Assembly (NCBI RefSeq): GCF_018603515.1
Contig: NZ_JACATN010000002.1
Coordinates: 1-64,000 of the forward strand
DNA length: 64,000 nucleotides
Direction of reading: 5' to 3'
Origin: Zobellia barbeyronii
GTDB lineage: Bacteria > Bacteroidota > Bacteroidia > Flavobacteriales > Flavobacteriaceae
The position numbers and the translations under genes were made by a program. The notes below the pieces were generated by a model, which was given only the letters and a program-made list of their open reading frames with translations, was not told where the DNA came from and did not search any database. This document shows, piece by piece, positions 52,624 through 60,497 of the stretch (positions within the stretch are counted from its first letter, which is position 1; each line of letters opens with the position of its first letter).

Positions 52624-53340
52624 CTTGGCCTCATATAATTTTGGTCAAAACAATAGGAGAAATGAGCGTTCATATTTTAGGGGTTTAGTAATACAGATTC
52701 TTAGGAGTTTCGATTATAGAAGGGATTTCAAAGCAATGTAAACTAGTTACAATGTTTCCTAAAATATAGCGAATGAGCCGTTAATTGTTTCCAAAATTAT
52801 ATGCAGCCTTGAATTTTTGTTTCTTTTGTTTCAAGACAAAAGATAATGAAACTCGAAAAAGAAGATTAATTGAAGTTCTAAATAGAACAAGTGCATAGAA
52901 TTTTATTTTTCTTAAAATTTATGCTCTTGTGGCAATCCACGAGAATCGTCTAAAATTTTTTATTACGTACATTTTATCGAATACGCGATTTTTAATACAG
53001 CGCAAAAAGGTTAGCTTTTATTTTGGCGTTGGCAAGCGTTGGATAATTGTGTGTAAAATAAATTGCCCGAGCAATTTGATTTTATAAAACAATCGAGCGC
53101 TTGGTGGCGGCTATTTTACATAACGGCTAATTATAGATACAAATGTTTTAAAAAACTCTGCAAAGCAAACCGCTTATTAGTTTAATGACCCAAGTTCCAA
53201 TTATTCTAATGAAAACAAATGCTTCTGGGATATTTTACATAATACTACATTATAGCTATCAAATGGAAACAATGCTCTAAACTACATAATGAACATTTGT
53301 ACTATAATTTATATTATGTAAAATAGACTTTTTAAGAACC
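52624..53340. repeat. Long non-coding repeat, copy B
   Basis: About 720 bp with the same ordered landmarks as copy A (AACAATAGG.GAAATGAGCG; ATATAGCGAATGAGCCGTTAATTGTTTCC; TACATTTTATCGAATACG; AAAAGGTTAGCTTTT; TTTTACATAACGGCTAATTATAG). No supported gene. With copy A it frames the island of AbiE, XRE-ImmA and the ubiquitin-like operon. Confidence 0.7.
53235..53322. repeat. 88-89 bp inverted-repeat element, copy B
   Basis: Arms TTACATAATACTACATTATAG (53235-53255; only the dyad ends are conserved) and CTATAATTTATATTATGTAA (53302-53321). Spacing between the outer ends equals that of copies A and C within a base. Confidence 0.65.
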
Positions 53341-53430
53341 CCCTCTAGTATATGAATATCTCAACATTACATTTCATTGCAATGGCCCATAGAATAATTA
53401 AAAACTCCCCCAGGATTTAAGAGAAACAAA

Positions 53431-53458
53431 AAAAACCGCTCATTGCTGAACGGTTTTA
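53431..53458 (-). terminator. Terminator hairpin of the 53484 gene
   Basis: AAAACCG..CGGTTTT around the loop CTCATTGCTGAA; on the minus strand a T run follows. Confidence 0.75.
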
Positions 53459-53483
53459 ATTCTATATAATCTAAACTAATCTC

Positions 53484-53921
53484 TTAGAACAGACCTTTTG
53501 CTTTGCTAAGTAAATCGCCAGCATCTCCGCCAACTAAACCGCTAAGACTTTCTAAGCTAAAAGCAGAATCTCCTGCTTCGTTAGATAAAAACTTATCTTT
53601 AAGACTATCTACTAATCCAGGTGCTACATTACCAGCTTCCGCCTCAGCTTCACTAGCACTCATTCCTTTCTCTTGTAGTATCTCAGTTAATTTGCCTTTT
53701 AAGTTTTGAACAATACCACTGTCCTCAGTAGCATTTCCGTCGTTAGAAAATAAGCTTGTTACCGCGCTTAAATCTCCGGAGCTTACTTTCTCCATTAAGC
53801 TGTCAATAAGTGATGACGCTCCTTCTTCTGCAGCGCCACTTGTTGCTTCAGAATTTAAAGAATTAGCACCCATTTTTTCTTGCAATTTTTGAATTGCCAT
53901 TTGTTTTAGTTGATCTAACAT
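53484..53921 (-). CDS. Small acidic Ala/Ser-rich protein (DUF937/YidB-like), unknown function
   Basis: A 145-aa protein without signal sequence. It is rich in Gly, Ser, Ala and acidic residues, with three amphipathic helical stretches (LDQLKQMAIQKLQEKMG, LKGKLTEILQEKGMSASEAEAEAG, VDSLKDKF) and a C-terminal GLVGGDAGDLLSKAKGLF. It resembles small DUF937/YidB-type proteins found across Flavobacteriia, whose function is unknown. It has its own terminator and is expressed alone. Immediately outside repeat copy B it marks the return to ordinary genome. Confidence 0.7.
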   Translation of the reverse strand: MLDQLKQMAIQKLQEKMGANSLNSEATSGAAEEGASSLIDSLMEKVSSGDLSAVTSLFSNDGNATEDSGIVQNLKGKLTEILQEKGMSASEAEAEAGNVAPGLVDSLKDKFLSNEAGDSAFSLESLSGLVGGDAGDLLSKAKGLF

Positions 53922-54061
53922 AGTATTTATTGTTTATAGTTAATAATGGTGTTATTCGTTGTTGAACAAGGTGTTACAAGCATGCAATTACCTTGGTTGT
54001 TCTTTAAAGATAATAGATAAATATGAGGATTAGCTATCTATCAACTAGAACTGGATTTAGC

Positions 54062-54097
54062 AAAAAAAAAGCCCGTCATTGCTGACGGGCTTTTTAA
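54062..54097 (-). terminator. Terminator of the cold-shock gene
   Basis: AGCCCGTCATTGCTGACGGGCT with A/T runs on both sides; a strong hairpin. Confidence 0.85.
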
Positions 54098-54100
54098 GGT

Positions 54101-54295
54101 TTAATCTATAACTTTAACGTTAACTGCGTTTAATCCTTTTTTTCCTTGGGTTAGTTCGAATTCGACTTCATCGCCTTCGCGAATCTCATCTACTAATCCT
54201 GAAATGTGAACGAAATGTTCTTCGTTTGAACCTTCTTCTGTAATAAATCCGAAGCCTTTAGCATCGTTGAAGAATTTTACTGTTCCTGTACTCAT
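54101..54295 (-). CDS. Cold-shock protein, CspA family
   Basis: A 64-aa single-domain OB-fold RNA chaperone. TGTVKFFNDAKGFGFITEE contains RNP1 (K-G-F-G-F-I) and EHFVHISGL contains RNP2 (F-V-H-I). The length and sequence are those of typical Flavobacteriia CspA/CspC. The 5' untranslated region (54296 to about 54480) is long, as is common for csp genes, and could fold to regulate translation. Confidence 0.95.
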   Translation of the reverse strand: MSTGTVKFFNDAKGFGFITEEGSNEEHFVHISGLVDEIREGDEVEFELTQGKKGLNAVNVKVID

Positions 54296-54480
54296 AAATG
54301 TAATATAATTTAATATTAATAATTACTTAGAAGATTACAATTATGATGCCACAAATGAATTATGACACTATTTTCTAAATATATAGGCCCTTTTCCTAAT
54401 GATTTATCATCGCTACCTAATTCCAGTAGGCTATGATATAGGTTAAGGGAAAAGTAAGCCGTTTGTTATTTTATATAAAA

Positions 54481-54528
54481 CCTGCTGCAATATTCTTTGG
54501 TTTTGATTTCAAAGAGCACTACAGCAGG
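54481..54528 (-). terminator. Possible terminator of the 54588 gene
   Basis: CCTGCTG (54481-54487) with CAGCAGG (54522-54528) and CTTTG with CAAAG inside; on the minus strand a short T-rich tract (TTTTATATAA) follows. Confidence 0.55.
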
Positions 54529-54587
54529 TAGATATCGCAAAAAGTAGATTTACCTAATGATTTTATTAGGCGTTTGGTGATTTACTT

Positions 54588-54944
54588 TTAAAAGAAAGCA
54601 GATTGTTGTCCTGTACAAATATTAAGGTATTCCTCTACTCCTTCATTTAATCTTCTAAATTCCGTAAGGTGTCTCTTAGCACGGTCTAATTGAATGCCAA
54701 CAGTTTTACGTTTACCATTCAATGATGAGATAATTTCATTGTTAGAATGGCTTAAAGAGTCCATTTTACTACGTAATGATTCTATTCTCTCAAAAAGAGA
54801 ATGCGTTTTAGGTTCACAACGGTACGAATTGAGCTTCGTTCGTAATTGAACCAAATCTTTTTGATTTCGTTGAAGTCTTACAACAATTGCATTTTTGTCA
54901 TTTTCTTCTACTCTTAGTGAGCGGCGTTGAGTTGTTGTTGTCAT
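54588..54944 (-). CDS. Small coiled-coil protein, unknown function
   Basis: A 118-aa basic, largely helical protein: LQRNQKDLVQLRTKLNSYRCEPKTHSLFERIESLRSKMDSLSHSNNEIISSLNGKRKTV, then LDRAKRHLTEFRRLNEGVEEYLNI. The heptad-like spacing of Leu/Ile suggests a coiled coil. No signal peptide. I do not recognise a named family. Single-gene unit. Confidence 0.65.
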   Translation of the reverse strand: MTTTTQRRSLRVEENDKNAIVVRLQRNQKDLVQLRTKLNSYRCEPKTHSLFERIESLRSKMDSLSHSNNEIISSLNGKRKTVGIQLDRAKRHLTEFRRLNEGVEEYLNICTGQQSAFF

Positions 54945-55324
54945 AGGTGCAGGATTTTGGGTTGTTGAGATTTTAAGCGATACTCTAAGTTATAAAAAAA
55001 ATCTTACAAAATATAGACTTAACATCCATATAATCAGACTTTAACACTAAATTAATGTTGTTTGCTATACTATGTCACCTACGGTGATTAGCCTTTTTAT
55101 ACACAAGTTATTAACAGCTAATGAGCTGATTACAAATACTTAGTGTAGGAATTTTCGACAATATTTAAAAGCAGCATAGCGCAATTATCTGAAAATAAAC
55201 TTTTTACACTTTTTTCTTAACTTGTTCGAAAATCAACGTGTTAAAGGTTGATAAATTGGCGAAATTCGTTGTAAATACTAATTTAATCGTTAAAAAGCGT
55301 AATCTATATTAACATAAAAGCAAA
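54945..55324. other. Intergenic region, nothing identified
   Basis: About 380 bp, AT-rich, containing the minus-strand promoter of the coiled-coil gene somewhere near 54960-55060. No gene or repeat supported. Confidence 0.4.
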
Positions 55325-55365
55325 AAAATACCCTCAAAAAGCATAATGCTCAATGAGGGTATTTC
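55325..55365 (-). terminator. Terminator of the 55385 gene
   Basis: AAATACCCTCA / TGAGGGTATTT with a small inner AGCAT/ATGCT hairpin and a T run on the minus strand. Confidence 0.8.
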
Positions 55366-55384
55366 AGTTTAGGTGGTTTGTTTA

Positions 55385-55714
55385 CTATTCTTCGTCTTCA
55401 AACTCAATCTCTGCCATCTGACGAGATAATCGGTTCGAAAATGGTTCTGTTATCAAATCTTGTAATAATCGTTGTCTTTTTCTTTCAGAAATATCTAAGG
55501 TATCTAATATCTCTCTTCGTCGTTTAGTTTCCGCTAAATGTTCTTCTCTTAGTTTAGTACGCTTCTCATAGGTTGAGATGTCTTCTTCAGAATCAAAACG
55601 TTCCATTACCGTGTATTTGGTAACTTCAGTTTGTTTTTCTTTTATTTCCTGAGCGGATAATCCGCATGTGCCTACAAGAATGCAAGCAGCGATCATAAAA
55701 AGGGGGTTTTTCAT
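55385..55714 (-). CDS. Small exported helical protein, unknown function
   Basis: A 109-aa protein with a signal peptide (about 1-21, ending CGLSAQ). The mature part is highly charged (RFDSEEDISTYEKRTKLREEHLAETKRRREILDTLDIS) and probably helical, with an acidic end EFEDEE. Probably periplasmic. Family not recognised. Single-gene unit. Confidence 0.65.
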   Translation of the reverse strand: MKNPLFMIAACILVGTCGLSAQEIKEKQTEVTKYTVMERFDSEEDISTYEKRTKLREEHLAETKRRREILDTLDISERKRQRLLQDLITEPFSNRLSRQMAEIEFEDEE

Positions 55715-55863
55715 AATTACTTCATATTAGTTCTGTTACGAAGATACTACTTTACCAAAAGTAGTGCCAATTCGTACATCAGATTGTTATTAGGACGATA
55801 AATCTATTCCGATTATCGGTGATTTCAAATACCTTATATTTATAAAGATACAATTAGCTGCCC

Positions 55864-56379
55864 ATGAAATCAATTTTTACTACACTATTAGTTGCTGTAT
55901 TCTCCTGTGTTTCAATATTTGCCCAAGAAGAGTTTACTGTTTCTTCTGCAGAAATTACTTTTAACTTCGATTCAAAAAATGTAGATGGTTCTATATCTGG
56001 GTTTGAATCTGAATCAAAAATAGATTTCAGCAATATTACCCAATCCAAGTTTAAAGGCTCTGTTATGGTCGAAACAATAAAAACCGGTAACTTCCTTAGA
56101 GATTGGCACTTAAAGGGTAACAAGTATTTTAACGTAGATAAACATCCAAAAATTGCTTTTGAAAGTACACAAATTGTGAAAAATAAAAACGGGCTTACCA
56201 TTAACGGTAACCTTACCTTAAAAGGAACAGTAAAACCAATTACTATAAATTTCACTAAGGAGCAATTACAATTAGTAGGTACTACTACCCTATTTTCATC
56301 AGATTATGGCATTGCCATTAAACAAGATAGAGCGGATAACAAGGTTAAGGTTACCATAGTATTACAGCTAATAAGGTAA
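55864..56379 (+). CDS. YceI-family periplasmic lipid-binding-like protein
   Basis: A 171-aa protein with a signal peptide (about 1-20, ending SIFAQ). The lipocalin-like YceI fold shows in ITFNFDSKNVDGSISGFESESKIDFS (the F...v.G.f.G pattern), LRDWHLKGNKYFNVDKHPKIAFES (usually R(D/N).hL....Fd...yP.i.F.S), then LTINGNLTLKGTVKPITINF. YceI proteins bind polyisoprenoid-like lipids in the periplasm. Single gene between convergent and divergent neighbours. Confidence 0.93.
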   Translation: MKSIFTTLLVAVFSCVSIFAQEEFTVSSAEITFNFDSKNVDGSISGFESESKIDFSNITQSKFKGSVMVETIKTGNFLRDWHLKGNKYFNVDKHPKIAFESTQIVKNKNGLTINGNLTLKGTVKPITINFTKEQLQLVGTTTLFSSDYGIAIKQDRADNKVKVTIVLQLIR

Positions 56380-56530
56380 GTTTACCCTCTAAATTCCATT
56401 ATCTAAGTAACGCTTCCTCTTTCATTTTTCAACTCTCGATTACGCTCTTCAAATGAATCAAATCCTTTTTCATATGCGTCTTGAACAACAGTAAAAATGA
56501 AGTATATTCGCAGCCTTAAAACTGCGTATT

Positions 56531-57496
56531 ATGTTAGTTTGGATACTTTTTATTACTCTGATTATTATATTTCTTGCGCTAGATTTAGGCGTGTTCAATA
56601 AACATGAACACGTTATAAAAAGTAAGGAAGCTGCTATATGGACGGCCATCTGGGTTACCGTGGCCATGTCTTTTAGTGGCGTCATCTACTGGCTTTTTAC
56701 AGATGGCTTGGTAGAAAACCCCACAAACCTTACGCCCAATACCGCCGTACTAAAATACATAACCGGTTATCTTATAGAATTATCGCTTAGTATAGATAAT
56801 GTATTCGTTATTGCCGTTATATTTTCCGCTTTTAAGATTCCGGCCCTGTACCAGCATAGGGTGCTCTTTTGGGGGATTCTTGGCGCTATTGTTTTTAGGG
56901 GATTGATGATTTTCTTTGGTGTGGCTTTAATCACCAAGTTTGAATGGATTATTTACGTCTTTGGAGTATTCCTACTTTGGACCGCTTACAAAATGTTGAA
57001 AGGTGATGAGGAGAACTTTAAACCTAAAGATTCATGGGTTTTTAAACAGATTGGCAAAATTTACCCAATTACATCTGATTTTCACGGGCATGATTTTTTT
57101 GTGAAATTAAAAGGCATAAACGCCGCCACTCCCCTTTTTGTAGCCTTAGTGGTTATTGAGTTGACAGATGTTTTGTTTGCTTTAGATAGTATTCCCGCTA
57201 TTTTAGCCATTACAGCAGATCCTTTTATTGTATTCAGTTCTAATATATTGGCTATTCTAGGCTTGCGTTCTATGTACTTTCTTATTTCTAGAATGCTGGA
57301 CAAATTCCGCTTTATAAACTATAGCCTTGTGGTTATACTAGCCTTTGTAGGTCTCAAAATGCTATTCTCGCATATGTTAGAATTACCGGAATGGTTGTCT
57401 CTTGCCGTGATATCTTTGGCATTGCTCTCTGGTATTGCCGCCTCTTTGTTGATTCCCGAGAAAGAAACCCATGAAGAAGTAGAACAAGATGAATAA
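56531..57496 (+). CDS. TerC/Alx-family integral membrane protein
   Basis: A 321-aa inner-membrane protein with about nine hydrophobic helices. The TerC signatures are seen: IELSLSIDNVFVIAVIF (helix with the conserved SxDN), FWGILGAIVFRGLMIFFG, and VIELTDVLFALDSIPAILAIT (the ExxDxxFAxDSxPA motif). Family members export or balance metal ions (Mn2+, tellurite resistance). A stretch of hydrophilic residues in the middle (KGDEENFKPKDSWV) is usual for the Alx subgroup. The end is convergent with the ACP gene, 5 bp apart. Confidence 0.93.
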   Translation: MLVWILFITLIIIFLALDLGVFNKHEHVIKSKEAAIWTAIWVTVAMSFSGVIYWLFTDGLVENPTNLTPNTAVLKYITGYLIELSLSIDNVFVIAVIFSAFKIPALYQHRVLFWGILGAIVFRGLMIFFGVALITKFEWIIYVFGVFLLWTAYKMLKGDEENFKPKDSWVFKQIGKIYPITSDFHGHDFFVKLKGINAATPLFVALVVIELTDVLFALDSIPAILAITADPFIVFSSNILAILGLRSMYFLISRMLDKFRFINYSLVVILAFVGLKMLFSHMLELPEWLSLAVISLALLSGIAASLLIPEKETHEEVEQDE

Positions 57497-57501
57497 GAAT
57501 C

Positions 57502-57756
57502 TTATTTAGCCTCTAGCTTTGCATCAATAATACCAAGGGCGTCCTGTACGGTTTGCATTTTATCCATGTCTGCATTCTCTAACATGATGTCAAATTCATC
57601 TTCTACATCTAGAACAATGTCTACTAAGTTGGCAGAATTAATGTTGAGTTCACTAATAAAATTACTCTCTAGCGTTATAGCATCTACGGAAACATCTTCA
57701 GGTAAATACACCTTAACAATGTCTTTAAGCTTATTATATTTAATTTCATGATTCAT
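57502..57756 (-). CDS. Acyl carrier protein (dedicated)
   Basis: An 84-aa ACP. The four-helix fold pattern is seen, with helix 2 site ELNINSANLVDIVLDVEDEFDI; Ser41 of INSANL stands where DSL is usual and would carry 4'-phosphopantetheine. The changed motif sets it apart from the housekeeping AcpP. It is the last gene of the polyketide/lipid operon, 48 bp after the ketosynthase gene, so it probably carries the starter acyl chain for the type III PKS or a fatty-acid-like chain elongated by the ketosynthase. Confidence 0.88.
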   Translation of the reverse strand: MNHEIKYNKLKDIVKVYLPEDVSVDAITLESNFISELNINSANLVDIVLDVEDEFDIMLENADMDKMQTVQDALGIIDAKLEAK

Positions 57757-57804
57757 AGTTTTTAAGTCGATTTTGATTGATTGCTGATATTCAGGATTCG
57801 GGTT

Positions 57805-59085
57805 TTAATCTGTATATCGTTTAAAAATAACACAAGCATTTACATCCCCAAAACCGAAACTTGCTTTTGCCAAAATAGTTGGTTGATATTTGATAGTTTT
57901 CTGTGGAATGCGATCAGAAGTAATAATGTCTGTAATTTCAGGATGAAGATCTTTACAATTCAAGTTACCAAAGACTTGCGATCTATTAAACTGAAGCACA
58001 GATGCCACACATTCAATACTGCCAGCAGCTGACAAGCAATGGCCAAAAAGACCCTTAAATGAATTGATATATGGAAAATCACTTCCCGAACGCCCCAAAG
58101 CGGCACTCCAATTCGCTATTTCTAGCGCATCTTTTGATGTGGCCGTCAAATGTCCGTTTATCGTATCAATATCATTATTTTGAATTCCCGCGTTAACCAC
58201 TGCCTGAGAAATACAGCGTTGCACCGCCTCACTATTGGGTGCGGTCATAGTACCATCACCACGTTGTCCACCGCTATTTACGGTACCCCCTAGGATTTCG
58301 GCATAGATTTTTGCACCACGGGCTTGGGCACTTTCTAGCGATTCCAACACCATGGCCCCTGCTCCACTTCCTGGCACAAAACCTTCCGCAGACGCACTCA
58401 TAGGTCTACTTGCTGCTTCTGGATTATCATTATAATTTCTAGGAAGGATGCGCATAGCATCGAAACCGGCCCATACATAAGGGCCGCTATCACTACAACT
58501 ACCTACCAACATACGTTCTGCTTGCCCGTATGCAATACGCTCATACCCCATAAGAATACCTTCCGTACCCGTTGTACAGGCCGAAGAGTTAGTTGTAACC
58601 TGATTGCCACAACCTAAAATACCACCCAAATAGGCACTTACACCGCTAGCCATGGTTTGGATAACCGTTGTACTCCCCAAACGACGGACGTTCTTTGCAT
58701 CAATTTGGTACATGGCCTCTCGGAATTTATCCACTCCCAAAGTACCGGAACCAAAGAGAATACCACTATCCCAATCTGGTTGTTCCTTATCCGCTATAGA
58801 TAAGCCAGCATCTTTCCAAGCATCGGCACCAGCTATTACGCCATACATAATACCGGTTGCGTTTAGTCCACGTAATTGCAATGGTGTAAAATATTGAGCG
58901 AGTAATTCATCACTGAGTTCTGGTTTTGCCGCAATCTGACAACCAAACCCGAGTTCTTCCAATTCTGGCTGAAATCGTATCCCACTTTTGCCATTAGCCA
59001 AGGCTTCGGAAAAAGCCTCTAAACCTATTCCGTTTGGCGCGCAAACACCCATTCCCGTTATGACGACTCTTCTACGCATTCGCAT
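57805..59085 (-). CDS. Beta-ketoacyl-ACP synthase (KAS II type)
   Basis: A 426-aa condensing enzyme. The thiolase-like fold has the nucleophile Cys170 in TTNSSACTTGTEG and the histidines at 312 (INGHLTATS, altered from the usual NAHGTST) and 349 (GLFGHCLSAAG). The Cys-His-His triad is complete, so it is a condensing enzyme, not a chain-length factor. The altered first His motif hints at a specialised subfamily. Its start overlaps the dehydratase stop by 14 bp, so translation is coupled. Role inferred: elongates acyl-ACP for the pathway. Confidence 0.9.
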   Translation of the reverse strand: MRMRRRVVITGMGVCAPNGIGLEAFSEALANGKSGIRFQPELEELGFGCQIAAKPELSDELLAQYFTPLQLRGLNATGIMYGVIAGADAWKDAGLSIADKEQPDWDSGILFGSGTLGVDKFREAMYQIDAKNVRRLGSTTVIQTMASGVSAYLGGILGCGNQVTTNSSACTTGTEGILMGYERIAYGQAERMLVGSCSDSGPYVWAGFDAMRILPRNYNDNPEAASRPMSASAEGFVPGSGAGAMVLESLESAQARGAKIYAEILGGTVNSGGQRGDGTMTAPNSEAVQRCISQAVVNAGIQNNDIDTINGHLTATSKDALEIANWSAALGRSGSDFPYINSFKGLFGHCLSAAGSIECVASVLQFNRSQVFGNLNCKDLHPEITDIITSDRIPQKTIKYQPTILAKASFGFGDVNACVIFKRYTD

Positions 59086-59524
59086 TACTTTTAAACATTC
59101 CCGATATTTCTCCTTTACAGACCAATAGCCCTTTGGAGTTATGCATTTTTACTTTACACTTTAGCTTATTGAACCTAAAATAGACTTTCTCTGAGGTTAC
59201 CGTTACTTTTTCATTAGGCAAAACCGGAAATAGAAATTCCATCTGCGTACTACTCATACCTATTTGAATGGTTTTCTGGGTAAAATCGACTTCGTTTTGC
59301 AATAGATAAATACCTAAACACACCACACCTATCTGCGCACAGCATTCAGTTAAGATGACTCCCGGAGTAACCGGATGATTTTTAAAATGCCCCTTATAAA
59401 AATCAGAATCTCCAGAAAAGGTATAAGCACCAACCGCTCCGTTTTCGCCTACCTCCATGAGTTCATCAACGAATAAAAAAGGTTCCGTGTAAGGCAGTTG
59501 GTCTATGATATCTATTTTCTCCAT
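59072..59524 (-). CDS. FabZ-like 3-hydroxyacyl-ACP dehydratase
   Basis: A 150-aa hotdog-fold enzyme. Seen: PYTEPFLFVDELMEVGENG, GHFKNHPVTPGVILTECCAQIG with the catalytic His46 and Glu60 (FabZ: HFP..P..PGV...E..AQ). FabZ proteins dehydrate 3-hydroxyacyl-ACP to 2-enoyl-ACP. The second gene before the end of the operon; it overlaps the ketosynthase. The housekeeping fabZ should be elsewhere, so this copy is probably dedicated. Confidence 0.88.
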   Translation of the reverse strand: MEKIDIIDQLPYTEPFLFVDELMEVGENGAVGAYTFSGDSDFYKGHFKNHPVTPGVILTECCAQIGVVCLGIYLLQNEVDFTQKTIQIGMSSTQMEFLFPVLPNEKVTVTSEKVYFRFNKLKCKVKMHNSKGLLVCKGEISGMFKSNANA

Positions 59525-59557
59525 TCTTAATATTTCTATTTATCAAGCATCTCTCAG

Positions 59558-59697
59558 CACACCCTCCCTTCGACTGGGCTCAGGGAGGGCTAAGCTCTAA
59601 AGCAGTTTTCTTCAAATTTGACCCATTCCTGAGCGCAGCAAAAGGAAATTACTCTTATGTCCCAAGCCCCTTCCTGAGCGCAGTCGAAGGGAGGGGT
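59558..59697. repeat. REP-like GC-rich repeats inside the PKS operon
   Basis: Three related segments: CCCTCCCTTCGACTGGGCTC (from 59562), then GGGAGGG; TTCCTGAGCGCAG (59626-59638); and TTCCTGAGCGCAGTCGAAGG (59671-59690), then GAGGGG. The first and third are inverted relative to each other. The core TTCGACTGxGCTCAGGAA is a common intergenic repeat in Bacteroidetes genomes. It sits in the only long gap of the operon and reaches the stop of the next gene. Confidence 0.7.
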
Positions 59698-60476
59698 TAA
59701 CGCAAACTCTCCCCACCATCTACTTTAATAACCGTACCGGTAATCCATTTCGCCTCATTAGTACTAAGCAAATAAACTGCATTGGCAACATCTTCTGGTG
59801 TAGTCAAGCGTTTATTGGGGTTACGTTCTAGCGCACTTTTCTTCAAAACCTCACTATTCGGTATCATTTGAAATGCTTTAGTTTCCGTCGTCCCTGCCTG
59901 AATGCAATTGGCCTTAATGCCTTTTAGAGCATATTCTAACGCAATACTGCGAGTCAGTGCCTCAAGGGTTGCTTTGGCCGCCGAAACGGCTGCATAGCCT
60001 TCCCAAGCCTTGCTACTTCCTTCACTTGTAAAAGCTACAATGCGAGCATCTTCATTAAATAAATTCGCTTCAAATGCCTCCTTCGTCCAATCATAAAGAC
60101 TTAAAGCCATGGCATTTAAGGTGATTTCTATATCTTGATGATTCAAGGTAGTCTCTTTGCTGGAAACCATGGGTTTTAGACTTCCTTTGGCTATACTATG
60201 AACAAGCATTTTGATTTTTCCCGTCGTGGACAAAGTTGTTTTGATTTCATCAATTGTTTGTCTTCGTTTATCAGGATTAGTGGCATCTATATTAAAATCT
60301 AGCAACTTAACCCCACTTGAAGTAATTTCTTGAAATTGTTCGTTAATTTGCTCTAAATCAATCTTTCTATCTCTATGTACTATCATGATATGATACCCGT
60401 GACTAGCCATTTTTTTAGCTGTGGCCAGACCCAGACCACTACTTCCACCAAGAATAAGAACCCACTTCTCTGTCAT
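59697..60476 (-). CDS. Enoyl-ACP reductase-like SDR (FabI/FabL-type)
   Basis: A 259-aa SDR. GGSSGLGLATA (cofactor), LVHSIAKGS (HSIA is typical of enoyl reductases), and Tyr161-x6-Lys168 in GYAAVSAAKATLEAL, i.e. Y-x6-K as in FabI/FabL, not Y-x3-K as in ketoreductases. It ends with WITGTVIKVDGG. It would reduce 2-enoyl-ACP. The operon has no separate ketoreductase, so the 3-keto step must use the housekeeping FabG or this enzyme must do both. Confidence 0.82.
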   Translation of the reverse strand: MTEKWVLILGGSSGLGLATAKKMASHGYHIMIVHRDRKIDLEQINEQFQEITSSGVKLLDFNIDATNPDKRRQTIDEIKTTLSTTGKIKMLVHSIAKGSLKPMVSSKETTLNHQDIEITLNAMALSLYDWTKEAFEANLFNEDARIVAFTSEGSSKAWEGYAAVSAAKATLEALTRSIALEYALKGIKANCIQAGTTETKAFQMIPNSEVLKKSALERNPNKRLTTPEDVANAVYLLSTNEAKWITGTVIKVDGGESLR

Positions 60477-60497
60477 CTGATTTTGTTTAAAAACTTC

